Assembly (NCBI GenBank): GCA_046758085.1
Contig: JBHHZP010000168.1
Coordinates: 1 to 7,013, forward strand
Reading direction: 5' to 3'
Source of the DNA: VRUB01 sp046758085
Lineage (GTDB): Bacteria; Pseudomonadota; Gammaproteobacteria; Acidiferrobacterales; SPGG2
DNA: 7,013 nt
The position numbers and the translations under genes are program-made. The notes under the pieces are model-generated. The model ran no database searches and was not told where the DNA came from. It saw only the letters and a program-made list of their open reading frames with translations. Each line of letters opens with the position of its first letter. Positions within the stretch are counted from its first letter, which is position 1. Below, piece by piece: positions 1 to 5,364 of this stretch.

Positions 1-83
1 CTCGGAAACAAAGGCCCGATCCATACATGGGGCAGTTGAGGGACAGTGTACCGGGATGGTATTTCTGGTGATCGAGTATGCTT

Positions 84-87
84 GGAG
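84..87 (+). promoter_or_regulatory. Ribosome-binding site deciding the CoA-transferase start
   Basis: GGAG lies 6 bases before the ATG at 94. The longer reading of the same frame would start at a GTG at 46, which has no comparable purine-rich site at the right distance and adds 16 residues that do not resemble the family's N-terminus. This favours the ATG at 94. Confidence 0.6.
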
Positions 88-93
88 CCGACT

Positions 94-1320
94 ATGACTG
101 AAAGAACGCATTCCAGCGGAGCGCTCGCGGGGGTCCGGGTGGTTGATCTGAGCCGGGTGCTCGGTGGCCCCTACTGTACCCAGATCCTCGGCGACCACGG
201 GGCGGACGTCATCAAGGTCGAGCCGCCGATGGGCGACGAGACACGCGAGTGGGGCCCACCGTTCGAGCACGATGAGGCCGGCCGCAACGTGTCAAGCGCC
301 TACTTCAACGGCGTGAACCGTAACAAGCGGTGCGTCGCGTTAGATCTGCGCAAGCCCGAGGCGCGTGAGGTTGTGTTTCGTTTGCTCGAAACGGCCGATG
401 TGTTGGTCGAGAACTTCAAGATCGGTACTCTCGAGAAATGGGGCATGGGGTACGAAGACGTTCTCAAGCAGCGATTTCCGCGTCTCATACATTGCCGGAT
501 CTCGGGTTTTGGCGCCGATGGGTCGTATGGGAGCTATCCCGGTTATGATGCGGTCGCGCAAGCGATGTCCGGGCTGATCAGCGTCAATGGTAAGCCCGAG
601 TCAGGGCCGACGCGTATTGGCGTAGCAGTGGTTGACCTTGTAGCAGGTTTGCTCGCCGTTATTGGAATCAGTATGGCGTTGTTCGAACGCGAGCGCTCGG
701 GGCGTGGGCAGTTTATCGAATCCACGCTCTATGATGCGGGTATCAGTCTGCTGCACCCGCATGCCGCCAACTGGCTGATGAGCGGCAAGCTGCCCCAACT
801 GACTGGAAACGCACATCCCAACGTCGCGCCCTACGACCTGTTTGCAACGAAGACGCGGACGGTGTTTGTCGGCGTCGGCAACGACAACCAGTTCCGCAAA
901 CTGCTCGATGTGCTGGGCTGCCCGGAGGTCGCTGGGGACCCACGGTTTTTGAGCAACGGGTTGCGGGTCGAGAACCGGGACGCGTTGACGGATGTGCTGT
1001 CGAAGCGCTTGCGCGAATGGGGCGGGGAGGAGCTTTGTCGACGTCTCATTGCGGCCGGGGTGCCGGCTGGACCGGCGAACAACGTCGAGGAAGTGATGAC
1101 CGACCCGCATACGCGACACCGCGAGATGGTGGTAGAGAAGGACGGCTATCGCGGCGTAGGCGTCCCGGTCAAGTTCGCCCGCACCTCCGCCTCCATTCGC
1201 CACGCGCCGCCTGCTTTTGGGGCGCACGGCCGCGAGATCCTCGCCGAGGCCGGGTACAGCGACGAGGAGATCGAACGGCTGCTCGACGCTGGTGCGGTGG
1301 TCAGGGAGCGAACGAGGTGA
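94..1320 (+). CDS. CaiB/BaiF family (class III) CoA-transferase
   Basis: This 408-residue protein belongs to the class III CoA-transferases, cytoplasmic enzymes that move CoA from an acyl-CoA donor to a free carboxylic acid through an aspartyl-CoA thioester. Its length fits the family (about 380-430). Visible hallmarks, numbered from the ATG at 94, are the N-terminal block GVRVVDLSRVLGGPYC (residues 13-28), ADVIKVEPP (37-45), NRNKRCVALDL (75-85), a VENFK segment near 105 and SGFG near 137-140. Asp181 in VVDLVAG aligns with the catalytic Asp (Asp169) of formyl-CoA transferase. The C-terminal part holds the usual GVPAGP segment and a HAPPAFGAHGREIL tail. The stop overlaps the next gene's GTG start in a GTGA quartet, so the two are probably co-translated. 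The substrate cannot be read from sequence; the deacylase partner hints at an acid released from an N-acyl compound. Family call firm, substrate unknown. Confidence 0.93.
   Translation: MTERTHSSGALAGVRVVDLSRVLGGPYCTQILGDHGADVIKVEPPMGDETREWGPPFEHDEAGRNVSSAYFNGVNRNKRCVALDLRKPEAREVVFRLLETADVLVENFKIGTLEKWGMGYEDVLKQRFPRLIHCRISGFGADGSYGSYPGYDAVAQAMSGLISVNGKPESGPTRIGVAVVDLVAGLLAVIGISMALFERERSGRGQFIESTLYDAGISLLHPHAANWLMSGKLPQLTGNAHPNVAPYDLFATKTRTVFVGVGNDNQFRKLLDVLGCPEVAGDPRFLSNGLRVENRDALTDVLSKRLREWGGEELCRRLIAAGVPAGPANNVEEVMTDPHTRHREMVVEKDGYRGVGVPVKFARTSASIRHAPPAFGAHGREILAEAGYSDEEIERLLDAGAVVRERTR
1303..1308 (+). promoter_or_regulatory. Ribosome-binding site for the overlapping deacylase start
   Basis: AGGGAG sits 8 bases before the GTG at 1317, inside the end of the CoA-transferase gene. 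It supports GTG 1317 as the start. The same frame stays open upstream to an ATG at 1017, but that stretch runs through the CoA-transferase coding region and encodes arginine/glycine-rich sequence with no family similarity. Confidence 0.7.
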
Positions 1321-2762
1321 TAGTAAAGACCTGTGATGTCCTGATCGAAGGCGGTCTGCTGATCGACGGTACCGGTGCGCCCGGGGTGCAAACCGATATC
1401 GCCATTGCAGGGGATCGAATTATTGCGCTCGGGCATGAGCAGCCTGTTGAGGCGCAAACGAAGATCGATGCGCGCGGCCGGGTTGTGGCACCGGGGTTCA
1501 TCGACGCCCATACGCATGATGACCGCCTGGTCTTGTCGTCGCCGGACATGACACCAAAAATCAGCCAGGGCGTGACCACGGTGATCGCCGGAAACTGCGG
1601 CATCAGCCTGGCGCCGCTGGCTGACCGCGATCTGGCACCGCCGCTCAATTTACTGGGTAATCGGAAGTGGTATCGCTTTCCCACCTTTGAAAGCTACGCG
1701 GCGGCGGTGGATGCCAATCCGCCGGCCGTAAACATCGCGTTGCTTGCAGGACATTCGACCCTGCGTGTCGGCGTGATGGACGACCTTGCACGTCCAGCCA
1801 CCCGGTCCGAGCTGGACCGCATGGGCGCGTTGCTTGAGGAGTCACTTGAGGCAGGCTGCATCGGTATGAGTACCGGGCTCGCGTATCCGACGGCAAACGC
1901 GGCACCCACGGAGGAAGTGATCGCCTTGGCCGAGCGCCTGGTTCCTTACGAGGGTCTCTATGCGACCCACATGCGCGATGAGCGCGACCACGTGGTCGAG
2001 TCGGTCAACGAGACTCTGGAGATCGGCCGACGCGCTGGGGTGCGCGTGGTGATCTCGCACCACAAATGTGGCGGGCGAAAAAACTGGGGGCGCACCAGGG
2101 ACACGCTCCCGCTAATCGAGGCGGCCAGAAAAGCTCAACGCATCAATCTCGACGTCTATCCTTATACGGCCAGCTCGACGGTGTTGCTGCGCGATTTCAT
2201 CGAGTCTTCGGAAAAAGTAATCGTGACCTGGTCGGAGTCGCATCCGAAAATGGCCGGGCGCGATTTCGATGATATCAAGGATGAGTGGGGCTGCTCGACC
2301 GAAGCGGCGATCGAGCGGCTGCTTCCAGCGGGGGCGATTTACTACCAGATGCACGAGGACGATCTGCGCCGCGTGCTGAGCTTCCCGGATGCGATGATCG
2401 GCTCGGACGGTTTGCCGCACGATGTTTTTCCCCATCCCCGCTTGTGGGGCACCTTTCCGCGGGTGCTGGGGCATTATTGCCGCGAGCTCGGCTTGTTCCC
2501 GCTCGCGGAGGCCGTGCGCCGCATGACTGGAGTGCCCGCCTCGGTCTTCGGCCTCGAGGACCGGGGCGTGATCCGCGAAGGCGCGTTCGCCGACCTGGTG
2601 ATCTTCGATCCGAATACGGTAATCGATAAGGCAGACTATAGCGAGCCGAAGCGGCCCGCTGCCGGTATCCAGCGAGTGCTGGTAAACGGCCAAACTGTGT
2701 GGCCACAGGACGCCGGGACTTCGGAACGTCCAGGACGCCTGTTACGCCGACAGCCTGAATAA
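1317..2762 (+). CDS. N-acyl-D-amino-acid deacylase family amidohydrolase (D-aminoacylase-like)
   Basis: The 481-residue product is a zinc-dependent amidohydrolase of the D-aminoacylase group, which hydrolyses N-acyl-D-amino acids to a free acid and a D-amino acid. It opens with the beta-sandwich strand DVLIEGGLLIDGTG (residues 7-20) and closes with the paired strands of that sandwich (GAFADLVIFDP 422-432, VLVNGQTVW 454-462) and an RPGRLLRR tail. Metal-site residues are all present: His65 and His67 in DAHTHDD, Cys94 in GNCGIS, His218 in ATHMRDE, His248 in SHHK and catalytic Asp364 in GSDGLPHD. As I recall them, the Alcaligenes faecalis enzyme residues are H67, H69, C96, H220, H250 and D366, a constant offset of two, in a protein of about the same length (483). 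The GTG start overlaps the upstream stop, implying translational coupling. Related family members act on other substrates (N-acyl-D-Glu/Asp, dihydropyrimidine-like amides), so the exact substrate is open. Confidence 0.9.
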   Translation: MIVKTCDVLIEGGLLIDGTGAPGVQTDIAIAGDRIIALGHEQPVEAQTKIDARGRVVAPGFIDAHTHDDRLVLSSPDMTPKISQGVTTVIAGNCGISLAPLADRDLAPPLNLLGNRKWYRFPTFESYAAAVDANPPAVNIALLAGHSTLRVGVMDDLARPATRSELDRMGALLEESLEAGCIGMSTGLAYPTANAAPTEEVIALAERLVPYEGLYATHMRDERDHVVESVNETLEIGRRAGVRVVISHHKCGGRKNWGRTRDTLPLIEAARKAQRINLDVYPYTASSTVLLRDFIESSEKVIVTWSESHPKMAGRDFDDIKDEWGCSTEAAIERLLPAGAIYYQMHEDDLRRVLSFPDAMIGSDGLPHDVFPHPRLWGTFPRVLGHYCRELGLFPLAEAVRRMTGVPASVFGLEDRGVIREGAFADLVIFDPNTVIDKADYSEPKRPAAGIQRVLVNGQTVWPQDAGTSERPGRLLRRQPE

Positions 2763-2810
2763 CTTACGGCTGCTGTCATCGCCGAAAGGGGTAAATGTCG
2801 CAACCTCCTT

Positions 2811-2816
2811 TATAAT
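2811..2816 (+). promoter_or_regulatory. Candidate sigma-70 -10 box before the glutathione transferase
   Basis: A perfect TATAAT lies 45 bases before the start codon of the GST gene, in the 99-base gap after the deacylase. A transcript would start near 2823 and have a leader of about 40 bases. No good -35 element is visible 16-18 bases upstream (the bases around 2787-2794 are AGGGGTAA), and there is no TGn extension. If it is a promoter, it is either weak or activator-dependent. Confidence 0.4.
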
Positions 2817-2847
2817 GGCAGTGCTCGTCACACACAAAAATCTCTTC

Positions 2848-2856
2848 GAGGGGAAG
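2848..2856 (+). promoter_or_regulatory. Ribosome-binding site of the glutathione transferase
   Basis: GAGGGGAAG lies 5 bases before the ATG at 2862, with its GGGG core 8 bases away. It is a strong site and supports the chosen start, which is also the conserved N-terminus of the family. Confidence 0.65.
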
Positions 2857-2861
2857 TATAA

Positions 2862-3494
2862 ATGATCGATCTTTATAGCTGGAAAACTTCAAATGGCCGC
2901 AAAATGACCATCATGCTGGAAGAGCTGGGCATCGAGTACAGGTTGCATCTCATAAGCCTTCCGAACCGCGAGCAGTTCTCGCCCGAGTTCACGGCCATCA
3001 ATCCGAACCAGAAGATCCCCGCCATGGTCGATCAGGAGGGCCCCGACGGCAACCCCTACACCATGATCGAGTCCGGGGCGATGCTGTTTTATCTTGCCGA
3101 AAAGTACGGCAAGTTTTTTCCGCAGGAGTCGATTCCGCGTTACGATATGATCCAGTGGCTGATGTTCCAGATGGGAAATATCGGCCCGATGTTCGGACAG
3201 GCACACCACTTCAGGCGAAGGGAAGAAAAGGTGCCATATGGCATCGAGCGCTACACCAAGGAAACGCGCAGGCTATGGGGCGTGCTCGATCAACATCTTG
3301 CGACCCGCAAGTTTCTCGCGGCCGAGCAGTACACCATCGCCGATATCGCCACTTTTCCTTGGACCGCACGCTACGAGTGGCAGGGGATCTCGCTCGATGA
3401 GTTTCCGAACGTGAAACGCTGGTTCGAAGTGATCTACACTAGACCGGCCGTCAAGCGCGGGATGGATACGGTGTACGACGAGTTAATGACCTAG
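2862..3494 (+). CDS. yfcG: Glutathione S-transferase, YfcG/YghU (Nu-class-like) disulfide reductase type
   Basis: This 210-residue cytoplasmic protein has an N-terminal thioredoxin-fold domain (about 1-85) and an all-helical C-terminal domain (about 92-205). It closely follows E. coli YfcG: MIDLYSWKTSNGRK against MIDLYFAPTPNGHK at the start, NPNQKIPAMVD against SPNNKIPAIVD near residues 46-56, the ESGAMLFYLAEKYG helix near 70-83, and GPMFGQAHHF then ERYTKET in the C-terminal domain. Thr9 and Asn11, the residues that in YfcG contact glutathione in place of a Tyr/Ser/Cys nucleophile, are conserved, and the TIADIATFPW helix cap motif is present near 160-169. YfcG-type enzymes bind two glutathiones or glutathione disulfide and reduce disulfides rather than conjugating xenobiotics, so a redox role is inferred. 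It follows the deacylase after 99 bases with its own likely promoter, so it may be independent of the CoA-transferase/deacylase pair. The stop is 31 bases from the stop of the opposing cyclase gene. Confidence 0.92.
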   Translation: MIDLYSWKTSNGRKMTIMLEELGIEYRLHLISLPNREQFSPEFTAINPNQKIPAMVDQEGPDGNPYTMIESGAMLFYLAEKYGKFFPQESIPRYDMIQWLMFQMGNIGPMFGQAHHFRRREEKVPYGIERYTKETRRLWGVLDQHLATRKFLAAEQYTIADIATFPWTARYEWQGISLDEFPNVKRWFEVIYTRPAVKRGMDTVYDELMT

Positions 3495-3525
3495 TTCTCA
3501 GATTTGAAAATCGGTGTGTTCAGCG

Positions 3526-4977
3526 TTATCGGTCCGCGTCTTCCGTGACCTGGTAAATCATTACTTCTCCTTTGACATTTTTTAGTCGTCTCTTACCGAT
3601 TTCCTGGGCGGCAAAGACGCCATCGATCCGGCGAGCGGTTTCAGGACCAACACAGATCATTCCACCTTCGGCAACCCCGGCAATTCTGGCTGCAAGATTG
3701 ACCGCTGGCCCGAGTGCCGTGTAGGTCCAGCGCACGCCGCTCGCGCCCTCATACTTGGTTGGCCCGATCAGGGCAATGCCCGAGTTGATGCCGATATGTA
3801 CCGAGATGGGATCGAAGACGCCTTTGAGCTGGTCGTTCAGCTCGTTGGTCCTTTGCAGGATCTCCAGTGCCGCCCTTACGGCCTTGATTGCGTGCTCCTT
3901 GGGGTCGGCGCCGGGGAAGATCACCATCAGGCCGTCGCCGCTGGTTTCGGTGACATCGCCCTCGTGGGCATGAATACAATCCAAATAACGCGAGAAGTAC
4001 TTCTCGACCATGAAGTCCGCGGTCTGGCGCATGTCCTCGCTCAACTTGGTATAACCGCTGACATCGATAAATACGGCTGACATATCCTGATCGGTCTTTT
4101 CGAGCTCGGGTGCGTCGGGGTTTACCTCGAGCTGGCGGATGACCGATTGCGGCACAAAGCGGGCGAGATACTCCTGTGCCCCTTTGAGCCGGTCGAGTTT
4201 CGTATCGACCGTCTGCTTCAGGCGCAAGGACGTCTGAATGCGGGCGAGGAGCTCACCACGGTTGACCGGTTTAGTGAGGAAGTCATCAGCGCCTGCCTGA
4301 ATCGCGCGTACGCGATCCTCCACTTGCCCCAATGCCGTCATGATGACGACCGGGATTAATCGGCTATCGGGATCGTCCTTCATCCGCTTGCACGCTTCGA
4401 TGCCATCCATAACCGGCATCATCACATCGAGAAGGACCAAATCTGGCGGTTGGGCCTTAATCTGCTCGAGGGCCTGGGCGCCGTTTTCTGCCGTGGACAC
4501 CTCATAGCCTTCGCGCTCGAGCAGGCGGGAGACAATGTCACGGTTGTTTTCGTTGTCATCCACCACAAACAAGTGGGCATGTGGCGTCTCGCCGGCAGAG
4601 ACGCCCTGGGTTCCCGATGCAGTGTCACTGGGCTCTTTTTCTGTAGGCGGGGCGACCGTCTCCAGGACGGGCTCTGACGAGTCAGCAGAGTCAACGGCTG
4701 TGGGGTTAAAAAACTCGTTAATCAGCGCCAGCAACTCTGTGCCTGCTGTATGGATGTTGCGCAGATCCGCCACCATATCCTCGAGACCACGCTCTTTGGC
4801 CTCCTCCAGCAACAACTCGCTGTAGCCGATGATATGGTTTAGCGGTGTGCGCAGCGTGTGGCGCAGCTCCGCATCGGCACCAGACAGGTAGGCGGGTGCG
4901 CGGGGAAACGGAGCCTGCTCACCAGGGGCCTTCGGCTCTGCATCGGGGCGCTCGTGGCCAGGCTCGTCTTCATTCAT
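3526..4977 (-). CDS. Response regulator with HisKA-like N-terminus, receiver and class III adenylate/guanylate cyclase domain
   Basis: This 483-residue soluble protein has three parts. Residues 38-90 form a HisKA-type helix pair with His40 in HTLRTPLNHIIGYSE; no HATPase domain follows, only a Ser/Glu/Pro/Thr-rich linker (91-133). Residues 135-250 are a receiver domain with acidic pocket Asp140/Asp141, phosphoacceptor Asp184 in LLDVMMP, Thr214 and Lys236 in TKP. A helical linker (252-285, with the common LARFVPQSVI segment) leads to a class III cyclase domain (298-478): metal aspartates Asp305 in FIDVSGYT and Asp348 in SGDGLMVIF, and transition-state residues Asn427 and Arg431 in GPAVNLAAR. 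All catalytic residues are present, so the enzyme is probably active and phosphorylation of Asp184 would control synthesis of a cyclic nucleotide. At the base-selecting positions it has Glu344 and Thr420, so cAMP versus cGMP cannot be decided. The start ATG overlaps the stop of the receiver gene upstream (ATGA), implying co-translation. Oddities are the kinase-less HisKA segment and Thr41 in place of the usual Glu/Asp after the histidine. Confidence 0.92.
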   Translation of the reverse strand: MNEDEPGHERPDAEPKAPGEQAPFPRAPAYLSGADAELRHTLRTPLNHIIGYSELLLEEAKERGLEDMVADLRNIHTAGTELLALINEFFNPTAVDSADSSEPVLETVAPPTEKEPSDTASGTQGVSAGETPHAHLFVVDDNENNRDIVSRLLEREGYEVSTAENGAQALEQIKAQPPDLVLLDVMMPVMDGIEACKRMKDDPDSRLIPVVIMTALGQVEDRVRAIQAGADDFLTKPVNRGELLARIQTSLRLKQTVDTKLDRLKGAQEYLARFVPQSVIRQLEVNPDAPELEKTDQDMSAVFIDVSGYTKLSEDMRQTADFMVEKYFSRYLDCIHAHEGDVTETSGDGLMVIFPGADPKEHAIKAVRAALEILQRTNELNDQLKGVFDPISVHIGINSGIALIGPTKYEGASGVRWTYTALGPAVNLAARIAGVAEGGMICVGPETARRIDGVFAAQEIGKRRLKNVKGEVMIYQVTEDADR

Positions 4978-5351
4978 GTACCGGCCTTCCCGCCTAAGAG
5001 GACCTCGATTTTCTCGAGCAAACGCGGGAGCTCGATCGGCTTGGTGTCATAGTCATTACAGCCGGCCTCGACCGCTTTCTCGCGATCGCCGGCCATGGCG
5101 TGCGCGGTGAGTGCGATAACGGGTATGGATTGCGTTTCAGGCGCGCTCTTGAGCTGGCGGGTGGCTTCCCAGCCATCGACCACGGGCAAGCTCATGTCCA
5201 TCAGAATCAAATCGGGTGCTTCCGAGCGGGCCATGGCCATACCCTGTTCGCCATCGACGGCGATGACAACTTCATAGCCCTTGCGCGCTAAGCGCCTTGA
5301 GAGCATGTCGCGGTTCATCTCGTTATCTTCGACAAGTAGGATCTTCGTCAT
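4974..5351 (-). CDS. Single-domain response regulator, DivK/CheY-like receiver
   Basis: A stand-alone receiver of 125 residues with no output domain. It begins MTKILLVEDNEMNRD and carries the full phosphorylation set: Glu8/Asp9, phosphoacceptor Asp52 in LMDMSLP, Thr82 in ALTAH and Lys104 in DTKPIE. The ALTAHAMAGDREKAVEAGC stretch is typical of DivK-like receivers that follow hybrid kinases. I chose the ATG at 5351 because a perfect AGGAGG is 7 bases upstream and the receiver fold begins there; the frame is open further upstream to 5474, but that part lies antiparallel-free inside the kinase gene's 3' end in another frame and encodes Cys/Arg-rich sequence. It starts 13 bases after the kinase stop and overlaps the cyclase start by 4 bases, placing it centrally in one operon. 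It probably shuttles phosphate or acts as a phosphate sink or allosteric adaptor between the kinase and the cyclase protein. Confidence 0.93.
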   Translation of the reverse strand: MTKILLVEDNEMNRDMLSRRLARKGYEVVIAVDGEQGMAMARSEAPDLILMDMSLPVVDGWEATRQLKSAPETQSIPVIALTAHAMAGDREKAVEAGCNDYDTKPIELPRLLEKIEVLLGGKAGT

Positions 5352-5358
5352 CAAATGA

Positions 5359-5364
5359 CCTCCT
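5359..5364 (-). promoter_or_regulatory. Perfect Shine-Dalgarno site for the single receiver
   Basis: On the minus strand AGGAGG follows directly after the TAG stop of the kinase gene and lies 7 bases before the ATG at 5351. It fixes the start of the receiver gene and suggests that this short protein is made in larger amounts than its neighbours, which fits a diffusible receiver. Confidence 0.75.

Noticed and set aside
36..65. Possible promoter TTGAGG with TATTTC at 18-base spacing before the CoA-transferase
   Set aside because: The -10 matches consensus at only three of six positions and the spacing is not ideal; too weak to report as a feature.
601..1227. Minus-strand open frame of 208 codons
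   Set aside because: It is antisense to a confidently identified CoA-transferase, has Arg/His/Gln-rich composition typical of shadow frames in GC-rich genes and shows no motif.
1017..1316. A 100-residue N-terminal extension of the deacylase frame starting at an ATG at 1017
   Set aside because: It lies wholly inside the CoA-transferase gene in another frame, is Arg/Gly-rich with no domain similarity, and the GTG at 1317 has a good ribosome-binding site and matches the family N-terminus.
2112..2693. Minus-strand open frame of 193 codons
   Set aside because: It is antisense to the deacylase, whose catalytic Asp and C-terminal strands are encoded here. The composition is shadow-like.
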